Assembly (NCBI GenBank): GCA_947359465.1
Contig: OX375882.1
Coordinates: forward strand, 54,992,509 to 55,056,508
From: Metellina segmentata
Lineage: Eukaryota; Arthropoda; Arachnida; Araneae; Tetragnathidae
Direction of reading: 5' to 3'
DNA length: 64,000 nucleotides
Part shown: positions 33,104-44,826 of the stretch, piece after piece
Layout: each line of letters starts with the position of its first letter
Position numbering within the stretch: position 1 is the stretch's first letter
The notes under the pieces: generated by a model
The model's input: only the letters and a program-made list of their open reading frames with translations
The model's database searches: none
Told to the model about the DNA's origin: nothing
Position numbers and translations under genes: made by a program

Positions 33104-33225
33104 TGCCAGCTCAGGTGTGACCTCGTCTTCTGACCGTGGTTGAAAATTACGTGGTGTTGTCCTCGATTATTTCCCTTGGGGATTGATCCCTGCGACATTA
33201 ATTAAAATACCTGCCTCATTAGAGT
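33104..33225 (+). repeat. SINE 3' fragment in WDR47 intron
   Basis: Starts in the body (TTGCCAGCTCAGGTGTGACC) and runs to ATTAATTAAAATACCTGCC. The head is missing, consistent with 5' truncation. Confidence 0.75.
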
Positions 33226-33420
33226 GGGTGCGATCACTTCAGCTTCATTTTAGCAATGTTATGCAACTTCAGCTCAGTTAAAATAAGCGACACAATTGGC
33301 GAATGAATTTTGTTACGGTCGATTGTATTATGATTAGGCATAGAGATCTTCTCTTGCCCTACAGACTAAAAGATGAGGAGGCTTGGTTGTTATTATTGGG
33401 AAGATATTTACATAATTGGT

Positions 33421-33755
33421 AATAATTTTGGTAATTTTTTAGTTAACGTCGTACTAGAGCAACACAACGGGCTATTGACGACGGTCCGTGATCAATCCCT
33501 TAAGTGAAAAATCCGAGGACAACACCTCGTAATTTTTAACCACGGTCAGATGACGAAGCAATACCTAAGCTGGCACCCCACTCTCCAAACTTCTAAACCA
33601 ACCCAACGTAAGGACTTTCGGCCATGACAGATTTAAGGTACACCAGCCGCCTCTACACCATACTCTTACAAACATCCATGCCAGGGCCCGGATTCGAACC
33701 AGGAACCTTCCGATCTAGAGGCTAACACCTTAACCACTATGCCGGTTAGTCGGCT
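33421..33755 (-). mobile_element. SINE head type 1 in WDR47 intron
   Basis: Near-complete copy in the same orientation as the gene. The tail GGTAATAATTTTGGTAATTT is at the left. The minus-strand head has CATAGTGGTTAAGGTGTTAG and GGTTCGAATCCG. The flanks TACATAATT and TATATAATT may be a decayed target duplication. Confidence 0.88.
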
Positions 33756-34284
33756 ATATAATTGCGAGTAGTGGTGTTGTGAAAAAAGCACTTTCAGGTG
33801 ACATACGCTTTTAAACATAAATGCAGTGTCCAAATGAATTTCTGAAAAGTTTATAGGATTAATGTGATATACCCTGCTGCATTATGTCAGTGATAGTAGC
33901 CAAAAAACTTCTCCAACTCCTACAGTAGAAAAAAAAAATTAATTTTACACAACCTCCGTGTTGTGATGGCAATCGGACCATGGGATAAGCACCAATCAAC
34001 CAGTCGTGGGATATACCGGTTTATGAAAATAAAGAATTAGTCCTCTAGAATCTAATAAAAATCGTCTTGGTCGCTGTTAAACATACAAGGGAAATGATAG
34101 AAATGAGAGAGCCCTCTCTGACGTGCTCAACTATGGCTCTACACAATTTTCTTTGGCGAACCGTCTATTCATTAAACATTTTTTTATTCTGTCCTATGGC
34201 AGTTTGGTTGTTTTGATTTATCTTTCTACCAACATTTTTATTGCTATACGAAGAATAATTAGATGAGAATCTACGTTAGATAGA

Positions 34285-34575
34285 GAGTTAATTAACATCG
34301 CACTGGAGCAACACAACAGGCTATTGACGACAGTCCGGGATCAATTCCGAAGTGACCCGAGGACAACACCCCGTAATGCGCCACCGGTAAGAATATGAGG
34401 TAAACACCTAAGATGGAACCCCACTCTCCATATTTCTCATTACGACAATGGGAAAACATTTGAAGCCACAACAGATTTAACGTTCATCAGCCTCAATGTA
34501 CACGACTATCCTTGGTTAAACCTAGTTTCGAACTTGTAAATCTCAGGTTCTACTTTTCTTTCTCGGCTACCTCTC
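34285..34575 (-). mobile_element. SINE head type 2 in WDR47 intron, reverse
   Basis: Tail side GTTAATTAACATCGCACTGG, body ACAACAGGCTATTGACGAC, head region with TTTCGAACTTGTAAATC and GGCTACCTCTCTTGG. It is diverged. Confidence 0.75.
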
Positions 34576-34654
34576 TTGGTACCTACGCTTTAAAGTCTAC
34601 TTAGGGTCGAGTAGATTTTAAGCAAGTACTCTCTACCTACCTGGAGAACTGTTC

Positions 34655-35330
34655 CAGACACAAAGTCTACTGGTGGTTGCTATGGAAACGGGCCTCGTAG
34701 ATTTTCAGTGGGTGAGGTTTGGGTGAATTTGGCGATGGGGTTGGTTTGATGACGGTGGTAGATGAGATCCTCTTATCTTAGAAATGCCATGAGAACCAAT
34801 TGACGCTAAGTCTGATAATATACCAAACTAAAATGCTTCACAAATCCGCTAGAAAATGGACTAAGACTCGTTTTTACGTCAACAGAGCGGTACAGACTTT
34901 CTGTCTGGATGAATTCTCGTGAAATATACAGTATTTCTGTACACGAAATAAAACAAAACAGGAGAGTGTAAAATGCATGTTCTTGTTCTGTTACAGACAC
35001 AAAGTCTACTGGTGGTTGATATGGAAACGGATCTCGTACATTTTGTGTGGGTGAGGTTCGAGTGAATTTGGCGTTGGTTGGTTTGATGACGATGGTAGAT
35101 GAGATCCTCTCATCGAAGAAACACCATGAGAACCAATTGACGCTAAGTCCGACAGTATACCAAACTAAAATGCTTCACGAATCAGCTAGAAAAGGGACTA
35201 AGACTCGTTTTTACGGCAACAGAACGGTACAGACTGGAGGTTCTGTCTGAAGGAATTCTCGTGAAATATACAGTATTTCTGTAGATGAAATAAAACAAAA
35301 CAGGAGAGTGTAAAATGCATGTTCTTGTTT
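34655..35330. repeat. Tandem duplication, 339-bp unit, two copies
   Basis: CAGACACAAAGTCTACTGGT starts copies at 34655 and 34994. The copies align through CGTAAATGGA-type text to GTGTAAAATGCATGTTCTTG, then end at a GT microsatellite (about 35334-35350). The copies differ at scattered bases, including GGAGG insertions. They lie in the WDR47 intron, starting about 110 bp from the donor. The open frames here are intronic. Confidence 0.9.
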
Positions 35331-35440
35331 CGGTGTGTGTGTGTGTGTGTACTGTACGTTCACATAAATAAAAATAACTAAGAAATGCCATGGCAGACAA
35401 AAAAATTGCAAAGTTTGCTTTCATAAGGAACAGTGCATAC

Positions 35441-35734
35441 TTCCTCGTAGACACATATCAGTTCCACGTATTTCTGCTTCATGATCTCGAACACCACGAA
35501 CTTGAGATCCTGTTCGCTGAGGGGCAATCGCTTGATGTAACTGACTGCGTCCCTCCATTTCCCATCGACAATCAAGTGCCTCAGAACGAGAACTTCTTCA
35601 GGGTAAGTGGAATTGATGATTCCGGTTTCTCTCTCCAAAGCATCCACGCTAGAATGTAGGCCTCGGAACTCCAGGTAGGATTCTATCAGGCGTACCATGT
35701 CGACCTCCTTCAGGCAAAGGGTGTCTGTAGCCAT
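35441..35734 (-). CDS. WDR47: WDR47 (nemitin) orthologue, first coding exon
   Basis: 98 codons from ATG at 35734 to the donor GAGGAA|GTATGC, ending in phase 0. Residues about 10-37 form a LisH dimerisation motif (MVRLIESYLEFRGLHSSVDA), and about 45-98 begin the CTLH domain (EVLVLRHLIVDGKWRDAVSY, then KFVVFEIMKQKYVELICVYE). The order and wording match the N terminus of vertebrate WDR47, where KEVEIIKLI, LEKESGVIN and RQLILDGQWDEV occupy the same places. The ATG in context CCCCATGG lies just 8 nt inside an exon whose acceptor CAG is at 35743, so a non-coding 5' exon exists further right. Translating past the donor gives only a short non-homologous tail. Confidence 0.93.
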
Positions 35735-35760
35735 GGGGTTGTCTGGAAAATACCAATAAG
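35735..35760 (-). other. WDR47: 3' splice site of the WDR47 start exon
   Basis: Minus strand: pyrimidine-rich CCTTATTGGTATTTTCCAG (AG at 35744-35743), then ACAACCCC and the ATG. It indicates an upstream untranslated exon, which could not be located by eye. Confidence 0.6.
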
Positions 35761-35888
35761 GAAAAGAATGTTAATTACTGCGGTAGAGAATGGTGATGAT
35801 AGTGCTCTCATTCCACCAGTAGAGTAGAAAATATTTTAATTAGGAATATTGACCCCTACAAAGTTACAGTAGAGAATTTAATGCAAAA

Positions 35889-36112
35889 TTAATCCTCCTG
35901 GTGGTTGTATTAATGAGATATGTTGTCACTTGCAAAAGTGATCGGATCTTGATGGCCAAACTGTCTTGTCAATAGAAAAAACTGATCAGATCTTGATCTC
36001 GTCATTATAAAAAAATATAGGTGATACCTTGATGACGAGATATCTCGTCATTAGCAAAGTTGGTCAAGTCATGATGGATGATATATCTCGTCAAAACTAC
36101 TTGGAGGATTAA
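35889..36112. mobile_element. TTAA-type palindrome MITE, best-preserved ends
   Basis: Both ends are intact: TTAATCCTCCTGGTGGTT (TTAA at 35889-35892) and AACTACTTGGAGGATTAA (TTAA at 36109-36112). TTAA target plus a CCCTCC/TCCTCC inverted repeat fits a piggyBac-like MITE; piggyBac ends start with CCCT. The 220-bp interior has a perfect GACGAGATATCTCGTC (36034-36049) and weaker copies, separated by TGATCAGATCTTGAT-type spacers, plus a central A-rich turn. It lies about 150 bp upstream of the WDR47 start exon, in the presumed 5' intron. No protein. Confidence 0.85.
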
Positions 36113-36780
36113 GACATAATCCCCTTTTAAAAAGATTTGCTTATTTTATTTGGTTAGCACAGATTTATTAGCTTAGAATCACTACTGTAAACGAGTGCGT
36201 ATTAATGGTAACACGGTCGATGTAAGTATACAGTTAGTAGTACTGTGTTTATTACGCAAATAGTTACGATATGAATTCATTAAATAGCCCCCCATTAAGC
36301 ACAAATTCAAACCTTCTTCCGGAATTCTTTGTTTTTAATTAAAAAAATTTCAGAAATATACTGAGAAGAAATGTATAAATATTACTTAGCAATATGCTGA
36401 TTTCTGGATCTTTTTAGATAGGATATTTTCTGTGTTGAAGGGGAATAAAAGTGTGCTGTTGTTGGCTACTTTCTACACCCTTAACTTTTTCCTCCATTAT
36501 TCATCAAACACTTTTGTAGTGTCGCCATCTACACTTTAAAAGACCAACTAAACTATCATGATTTAGTATTTGCTCTTCTTTCAATTTATTTATTCGTGTT
36601 TTTATTTATTCGTGTTTTTATTTACTTGTTCTTTCTTTTCAGAACAAAAACAAATTACAAAGTATAAGAAATATATGATTAAATAATACAATAAAAAAAG
36701 ACATAAACAAATACAGTTAGATAATAGATACTCCCCCCCCTACTACTTCATAGTAACAGATTACTTATTGTATTGATACC

Positions 36781-36830
<50 letters not shown>

Positions 36831-39220
36831 ATCTCAGAAATATAATAATGCAATCAAAAAAGTCTATTCATAGTAAAATTATTGCAGACATTCTTCTTTA
36901 AATGTTTAACAAATAATAATTTACAGTTTCTGGCGTTATTTATAACTGGGGTCATTAAATTTCATACAAGAAACTATACAGAATGAATCAATTTAGCTAT
37001 TCACATGATTGTAATTTGTTACAGAAATGCCTCGACGAAGCTTCAAAGCAATTAAACCAAAATTATTGTGAAATTTAGAAGAATGTATATTTCATAGTAA
37101 AACTATTCTGCATAGAAATCATAGATAGTAGTTTTACCAATAATAATTTTCTTTAAAAAAATATTTTTCAACTGTTACAAAGCATTATACTGAAACAATA
37201 ATGCAAAATGATGCTCAGAAGTGTTAAGTTTAATTTTTTCGAATATATTTTCTTCTAATTTCTCCTTTCCTCATGAAATATTTCATGTGCAATGAAAAAG
37301 TACGTTTTAACTCAAGAACACTGTACGCTACTTGGCAATAATTTTCCATCACCAAATGACGCTAATTTTGGTAATATACCTTAAAAGTGAGTGAAGCATG
37401 ATTTTTAGTTCAACCAAAATTACATCAATTTTACAAAATGAAATTTTGTTAAGGTGGGTTTTTTTTTGTATCCCCCCCCCCATGAAGTTGTACATTGCAA
37501 GAAACATGTTTGGACAAGTATAACGGTCCTTAAGATATTTTTAGCGAAACTTATTTCAAAGCAAAAGCTAAAAATTTTTTTCATTTGCTACTCTTTCTCT
37601 CTATTTAAAAAAAAAGTTACCACCGCCTGAGGATTGAAAACTGGGTTTTTCCTTTAATACTTAGACGATTTCCCGAAAAGTACGGATCAGGAAATGACGT
37701 AATGAACATGGTTTGTTCTTCATCGTGTTTCCTGGACAATTTTTTAGATTTTTTTCCAATGCGGCTAATAGTTTAGGATTTATTAACTTTCAAAATTGAA
37801 AAAGCGAAATTTCTAACGCGAGGGAGCAAAAGACGTAGAAATTTTCACTCTTCCGTCGTGATTTTTTTTAGAGTACCATTAAACGAAAATTTTTGTAGCT
37901 CGTCGACTCTTTTTAGAAATTTCAATTTGGTCCCTGATAATATTATTTTAAAATTCGTTTTTTTTGTTAAAACTGTCATATTAATATATTATTGCTATTA
38001 GTTTTTAAATTTGAAAACATCGCAGAAAACCTTAGAATGTACTCTTTCTTACGGTACAATTATTTTTGAAATTGATTAATAAATAAATTCGATGCGATCA
38101 AAAGTTGGGCAGACAAATTTCATATTTTTTAGATCGATTGCATTCATTCTACTTTTCGGAAATAAAAGTTACATTTTCTGACAGACGGGTTTGCCAGATG
38201 ACCTTGAAACTCGCTGTGAAGTCATGTTCGTTTTTTCAACTTGATTCTTAGACGGTTTGCCGATTTAAGTGCAGATCAGAATATTACGAGATTAATATGG
38301 TTTACTCAAAATTTTACAAGGGAACAAGATGGAGATGGGTTTTTACTGATGCGGCTATTAGTTTAAGGTACATTAAGTGTTAAAGTATAAAAAAAGGCGA
38401 AATCACTTGCGACAGGAGTATTGGTTTGCGAAACAAAACAAACGGGATTGACTCTATGAAAGGAGTGTTGGTTTGCGAAGCAAATCAAATGGGATTGCGT
38501 AGCGATTCCCGGAGGTTGGCGAGCGTAGACGAGCAGGGGTAGAAGCCATTAGTGTGAAAAGAACCATTTTTGTAAGTAAAAACTGTTAAAGGTAAACGAA
38601 AAGTGCTTACATTGCTCACCTCAATGTCTCATGTAATGCATTTTGAAAATACTACAAAAATTTTATGAGATTCTTGAGGTAGAAGATATTTTAATCTCTT
38701 AATATCTTTACAAATCATAAGATTTTCACCTTGAGTACAAATGAAAAATCAAAACAAATATTAAAAAACTAGTGTATTTGGTTTATCGTTCTTGTGCTAT
38801 TGCACCAGTCATTTCTACCTGTCTTGTTTTTCATTGCATTTCCCATTTACATTCAGTTACAAATATTAGAAACAAAAGAACAAATGTAATTCTGAATAAT
38901 TTTATGGAAAGTTGGTCAACATTTGGCTATAGCCATCTGGATTCTTGTAAATAGTTTTAATATCAAACATTATTTCAAATTTTTTTTTACACTGATCACA
39001 GTTTACCCTCTCATAAGTTGTAACATGCCTTGTATCTATGAGTCTCTTTAACTAACATACATGACACAGAAATCGACGTCATTTGTTTATTGTAGAATGG
39101 CAACAACGGATATAAACAATACAAAATCCACAGTTATGGGATTCATTCGTTAATTTTTCGGCTTAGTTTAAACGTGCTATACATCCAAAACTACACTGGA
39201 TAACTCGACACATGAATTTC
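36113..39220. other. Spacer with worn Helitron-like sequence and AT microsatellite
   Basis: An AT microsatellite lies at 36785-36829. Two diverged direct repeats, about 37650-37860 and 38240-38430, share CGATTT...GCGGCTA(A/T)TAGTTTA and AAAAGCGAAAT blocks. The stretch 38457-38545 reads TTGCGAAGCAAATCAAATGG, GATTGCGTAGCGATTC and GAGCGTAGACGAGCAGGGG, resembling the 3' end of the family C Helitrons. No credible coding sequence was found. The 39040-39110 stretch resembles the family A Helitron start (ACAGAAATCGACGTCATTTG). Confidence 0.4.
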
Positions 39221-40619
39221 GGTACAGCTACACTCTACGTTTATGAGTGATGGCAACGGCTTTGGCGATTTTTTTGGCGTACTTCTAAAGTCGCCAAGGA
39301 AAGAATTATTTTCTAACTCTTTTAATGTCACAATTTTTTTTTCTTTTTACAACACACTTTTTAAGCATACTTCAGAACGTTTTAAAAAGTATATTTTAAA
39401 AAAACTTTCACAAAAAGTAGTAAGCTTAAGCACATATCAAAACACATTTGTAAACCAGCAGAGAAACTAAGCCACGAATGGTAAGAATACCTGAAACTTA
39501 TCAATTACACTAAATACAGTGAGCATGTTGAAAAAGGAAAAAGATTTACAAAAGAAAAAAAAGCAAGAAATAATACCTGATAAAGTCAGAATTCTCTCGT
39601 AAAAAAATAACGAAAACGGTCAAAAAAACAAAACTCTTAATCCTGTCGTGAAAAAAAACTATTATAATAAAATAAAAATTCCATAACTGTCAAAATACAA
39701 ATAAAAGGACCAATGATATCACAGAAAACGATTTAAAGGACCAATGAAATCAAAGGATATTTTAAAAACAAAATAACCAATGGGAGGAAAGAAAAAATTT
39801 CAAACGAATCAATGAAATCAAACGACTTTAACGGATTTTGGAAGAACTTTCTAGAATATTCAAAATGAAAATATTAAAAGTTTCCGTTTGCCGAGGTTGC
39901 CCATCTGTCGTTACGGTTGTTGTGGTTTTCAAAACAACCTCGGCAAACGAAAACTTTCAACTTTTATTTTGAATATTCTAGAAAATTCTTCCAAAATCAG
40001 TTAAAATCGTTTGATTTTATTGGTTCGTTTGAAATTTTTTCTTTGCTCCCATTGGTTATTTTGATTTTAAAATATTCTTTGATTACATTGGTCCCTTTAA
40101 ATCTCTTTCTGTGATACCATTGGTCCATTTATTTGTACTTCGACAGTGGTGGAATTTTTATTTTACTATATTAGTTTTCACGAAAGGATTAAGAGTTTTG
40201 TTTTTTTGCTATTTTCGTTTTGATTATTTTTTTTACACAAGAGTTCTGACGTTATCAGGTTGTATTATTTCTTGCTTTTTTCTTTTATAAATCTTTTTCT
40301 TTTTCAACATGCCCACTGCATTTAATGCAATTGATAAGTTTCAAGGTATATACATATTCTTACCCAACATTCGAAGTTTAGTTCTGCTGGAACACAATTG
40401 TGTTTTGTAATGTATTTACTTTTTGTGAAATTTAAAAATATACATACTTTTCAAAACGTTTTCAAATGTGTTTTCAAGCTTTCATTTTACGTTGTGAAAA
40501 GAAAAATGTTTTTGAAAGAAAAAGATTTTTGAAATAATTCTTTCCTTAGCGATTTTAGAAATGCGCCAAAACAATCGTCAATGCCGTTGCCACCACTTAT
40601 AAACGTAGAGTGTAGCTGT
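39221..40619. mobile_element. Foldback (long inverted repeat) element 1
   Basis: The left end GGTACAGCTACACTCTACGT is mirrored at the right end by ACGTAGAGTGTAGCTGT. Arms of about 680 bp run inward with matching blocks: GGCGATTTTTTTGGCG against CGCCAAAACAATCG; AACCAATGGGAGGAAAGAAA against TTTCTTTGCTCCCATTGG. They meet near 39890-39950, where GTTTGCCGAGGTTGCC faces AACCTCGGCAAACG. The transcript could form a near-complete hairpin. There is no transposase, and the flanks show no clear target duplication, so the superfamily is unassigned. Confidence 0.85.
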
Positions 40620-40980
40620 TCCCCCATTTCTACCTTTAAGTTCTATTTGGTAGATATAGTTGCACTGTTTCATCCCGGCTTGCTAAATTGGTGACTGACA
40701 GACGTGAGACAAAAATTTACAACGATGGATGGTCTACGATGAATAGTTGAATCGCCAATGCGATGCTAATCACTTTCAACAGCCATCTGAAAATCTGTGA
40801 TAGCAGACCGTGCTCATTTACCTTATCATAAAGTCACTACATTCATTGCTGCTCAGCATTCACTTCACAAGGGCACTCACACTCGTCTGCTACAGGCAAC
40901 ACAGGACAATTACAGCTGTGATCTTAATACAGCTCTCACAGTCTCACGCAAATGGCAATCATTCTACTAGCGGCGTCATC

Positions 40981-42562
40981 GGTACAGCTACACTCTACGT
41001 TTATGAGCGGTTTCAACGGCCTTGGCGATATTTTTGGCTCCCTTATTGTGGTTTTCATGCCAAGGAACAGCTACACTACGTTTATGAGCGGTGGCAACGA
41101 CCTTGGCGATTTCTTTGGCGAACTTCTAAAGTCGCCAAGGAAATAATTATTTCAAAACTCTGTTTCTTCAAAAAGTATTTTTCTTTTTACAACGGAAAAT
41201 GAAAGCTTGAAAACACATTTGAGAACGTTTTAAAAAGTATATTTTCAAAAAACTTGCGCAAAAAGTAGTAAGCTTAAACACATTTCAAAACACATTTGAA
41301 CCAGCAGAATAGCTGCTAATGTTGGGTAAGCATACCCTGAAACTTATAAATTACACTAAATACGGTAGGCTTTTTGAAAAGCAAAAAAAGCAAGAAATAA
41401 TACAACCTGATAAGTCTGAAATGTTCCGGGAAAAAATAATAAAAAACGAAAATTCCACAAATGGCCAAAAAACAAAACTCTTAAACGTTTCGTGAAAAAT
41501 ATGTTATAATAATAAAAAAAAAATTCTATAACTGTAGAAATACAAATAAATGAGCCAATGGTATCACAGAAAATAAAACTTAAAAAGACCAATGCAATGA
41601 AAGGATATTTTCAAATCATCAAGATTTCAAAAAGATATTTTCAAAAAATTTCAAACGAAACAATGAAATCAAACGATTTCAACGGATTTTGGAAGAACTT
41701 CCTAGAATATTAAAAATGAAAATTCAAAGTTACCGTTTGCCGAGGTTGCCATGAAAACCATAATAACTGTAGACCTTAGAGATTGCCTTAATCTACCGTA
41801 ACTCGCTACTAGAAGTGCGCCAAAAAAGTAGCCAAACCATTGCCACAGCTCATAAACGTAGAGTGTAGCTGTATCCATGCCAACCTCGGCAAATAGTAAC
41901 TTTCAATTTTCATTTTGAATATTCTAGAAAGTTCTTCCAAAATCCGTTAAAGTTCATTGGTTCGTTTGAAATTTTTTCTTTGCTGCCATTGGTTATTTCG
42001 ATTTTAAAATATCCTTTGATTACATAGGTTCTTTTAAATTTTTTTCTGTGATACCATTGGCTCATTTATTTGTGTTTTTGCAGTTGTGGAATTTTTATTT
42101 TACTATAATATTTTTCACTAAACAATTAAGAATTTATTTTTTTTTTGACATTTGTGGAATTTTTGTTTTTTATTATTTTCTCCCGGAACAGTTCTGACGT
42201 ATAAGGTTGTATTATTTCTTGGTTTTTTTTTCTTTTAAAAATCTTCTTCTTTTCAAACAGTTTACTGTATTTAGCGTGATTGATAAGTTTCAGGATATTC
42301 TTACACAACATTCGCAGCTTAGTTTTTCTGCTGGTTCACAAATGTGTTTAAACTTACTACTTTTTGCGAAGGTTTTTTAAAATTATACTTCTTAAGTCGT
42401 TCTCAAATGTGTTTTCAAGTTTTCATTTTCCGTTGTAAAAATAAAAATATTTTTGAAAGAAAAAGTGTTTTGAAAATTTATTTCTTTGGCAACTTTAGAA
42501 ATTCGCCCAAAAAATCGTCAAGACCGTTGCCACCGCTCATAAACGTAGACTGTAGCTGTACC
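40981..42562. mobile_element. Foldback element 2, rearranged
   Basis: Same family as 39221-40619. The left terminus occurs twice (40981 and 41066, ACAGCTACACT(CT)ACGTTT), and the right terminus TAGACTGTAGCTGTACC ends at 42562. The arms meet around 41745-41890, where the centre holds an extra internal terminus (CATAAACGTAGAGTGTAGCT) flanked by GAGGTTGCCATG and CATGCCAACCTCGG. This suggests a second element inserted into the loop. The 40810-41202 frame is not a gene. Confidence 0.75.
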
Positions 42563-42663
42563 TCGTCCTCTATCGAATTCTGGCTTCAGCTAAATTATGG
42601 AGAGGGAGTACTGTAGCGAGCTTAGCCACCAGTACAAATACTAATTTACGAGGCATTAGTATA

Positions 42664-43216
42664 CAGGGTGATTCTACGTTCATGGGACAAACTAGAAGGG
42701 ATGATGCAGCATACTAAAACATACAATTTTCGTATAGGAATGTATCGTTGGAAGTGACGCGTGGAGGAACGAACACAAAAAAATGAGACATAAACAGAAA
42801 AACATTGTTTATTTACATTCTTGCTAAGGCTCCTTGCTCCTATTAATCCTTTTAGCAATGTTTACAATAAATGCTCAAAATTGCGACCACCAACAGTAAT
42901 ACATGCTTGGTAGCGTACAAATTGATTGAATTGATTGATTGAATTGAGTCGAAGGAATGATTAACTAACAGTTCAAAAGATGCCAGGCATTTGATGGTTT
43001 TCAGATGCTCCCAGTAGATGTAATCGATGCTCGATCAATCTGGAGATCAGGGTGGCCATCGGACTGGTCCACCATGCCCAATCCATCGCACTATAAAACG
43101 CACGTTTGGGCCTCCACGCGTCACTTCCGACCATACAATTCTATATGAAAAATGTATGTTTTAGTAAGCTGTACCACCCCTAAAAGTTTGTCACCTGATC
43201 GTAGAATCACACTGTG
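42664..43216 (-). mobile_element. Mariner-type MITE with transposase tail
   Basis: 553 bp, flanked by TA (42662-42663 and 43217-43218), with imperfect inverted repeats of about 105 bp (CAGGGTGATTCTACG against CGTAGAATCACACTGTG). The minus strand retains the transposase C terminus near 42870-42900, reading ACITVGGRNFEHLL then stop, the same ending as the DD41D transposase at 18014-19084. It is an internally deleted member of that transposon group. Confidence 0.85.
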
Positions 43217-43218
43217 TA

Positions 43219-43750
43219 TAATAGCGTAACCCAACTCTACCAAGGAGTACTTTTTGGTAGAAAAAGTTACTCTGTTTCATTCCGGCTTGCTAAATAAAAC
43301 ATTTTTTTTTTGGGAAAAATCGATTTTCGCACAATTTCGATTTAATTAATCCCGATTCCTTAAGAAAATCCAAAAAGAGCTGCTTATCCTGACATTATTG
43401 TATACAGAATAAACTATCAACCATTCTCTCACTTCCAAAAAAGTATATCCTGAAGGATATCTACAACACTCAATACAGAATTTTTGTTAAAACAGAAAAT
43501 ATAACGATTTTCAAAAATAGGAAATAACAAGAATCATACAACCTGAGTCGGCTGCACATGGTGATTGCTAAAATCAAACTGAGTGTTTTAATTCTTCAAA
43601 TTTACATTAAACGGAAAATAATTCTAAAAACAATTTAAGTCAATGGAAATCAAAGGACATTTCAAAGGAAATAAAAAGAACATTCTAGACTATTTGAATT
43701 GAAAATTTTAAATTTTCTACTTACCATAAAAGATACCATCAAAGCGGTAA
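43219..43750. other. AT-rich spacer, nothing recognised
   Basis: No frame, tandem repeat or element end was recognised. Confidence 0.5.
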
Positions 43751-44170
43751 TCTATACATATAAAAAGAATGTGTGTGTCTGTGTGTATGTGTGTTTATAT
43801 TAACTATACAAATCTACCCCATTTCACCAATCCACATCGAAATTTGGTACTTTTATACTTTAGAACAACTGCGGAAAACATAGGCTTTCCTGTCTTCAGA
43901 TCAATTTGTAGCCATGAACATTGGCACACAAGTAGTCCTAAAAGTGCCCCTCGCAGCTTCAATTTTAAAATATAAAGTTTTTTTTTCCTGTAATAAATAG
44001 ACATTGACAAAGAAACACGTTCTACAGGGTTTGTGTATTTTATTTAACGCAGGGAAATGTCAAGGTCATACTTTAGCTGTCACGGTAGGAAACACGTTCT
44101 ACAGGGTTTGTGTAGCTGAGTTAACACAGGGAAATGGCACGGTAATATTTGAAACCATATATTCAGCTAG
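43751..44170 (+). mobile_element. Helitron-like element, family B copy 2
   Basis: Starts TCTATACATATAAAAAGAAT after A and ends ATATTCAGCTAG. It aligns with the inverted copy 6496-6852 (ATTTGGTAC, GAAAACATAGG, GTAGCCATGAAC, GTCCTAAAAGTGCC). A segment containing GAAACACGTTCTACAGGGTT (near 44015 and 44091) occurs twice here but once in the other copy. The base after CTAG is C, so one end may be worn. The small frames are not genes. Confidence 0.7.
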
Positions 44171-44826
44171 CAATGCAAAAAAAAAGAAAAATGGGTTGTC
44201 TTTACCTGCCATCACTCGCTACAAAGGTAAGCCAACAAAGAGCCTAAAACGTTGCCACGATGGTATGTATATATCAAAGATGTACCAATCTGAAATACAG
44301 AAATAAGCGCAGAAAATAAAATATCAACCAATCGGAAAATAGGGTTGAGAAGGCAAAAAAAATATAATGGCCTACGAGCAATTAAATAATGTGCAATTAA
44401 AGTGGACGTTTAAAAACTAATTGTGGTAACATGACTGATGTTTGAACTTTTTGCACCGCATTTTTTTAAATAAGAACTAACACCAGTAGCAGATTTGGAA
44501 ATGTAAGCAAAATGCTCTACTATATTTTTGACTAATGTTGTTTCATTTGCTATTGTCATTCATTATGAAATATAAGTAACACATTATGGCATCAATAAAT
44601 ATAAGAAATTGATAATGTTCAGTTTGCTTGACTTTAAATAATTAATTATATTAATCTTTTCTATACTTCCCTTTTATACACTTATGAAAATCCTTTCTTA
44701 TACCTTAAACAACACGGCTTTTAAAACAAATTGATCAATTTTTATGGTTTAATAATACTAGCAGAACCGGCATTGCTCGAGTTGAATTAGTTAAACGTTG
44801 GTTGAAAGTGATTCTAAAAATCACCT
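44171..44826. other. Spacer with Helitron-like ends
   Basis: ACTAGCAGAACCGGCATTGC near 44757 and GTTTGAACTTTTTGCACCGC near 44446 recur in related form at 56960-57090. This is presumably another Helitron family in reverse orientation whose limits were not fixed. No coding sequence. Confidence 0.35.

Larger units (their letters stand above)
32309..35440 (-). other. WDR47: WDR47 intron between the first two coding exons
   Basis: A 3132-bp intron with donor GAGGAA|GTATGC at 35440-35439 and acceptor CAG ending 32309. It carries SINEs in both orientations (32548-32845, 33104-33225, 33421-33755, 34285-34575) and a 339-bp tandem duplication next to the donor. The exons are in phase 0 on both sides, so removal preserves the frame. 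Confidence 0.85.

Noticed and set aside
35182..35454. 90-codon minus-strand frame overlapping the WDR47 start exon
   Set aside because: It lies in another phase, mostly in the intronic duplication and GT microsatellite; the LisH/CTLH frame is the real one.
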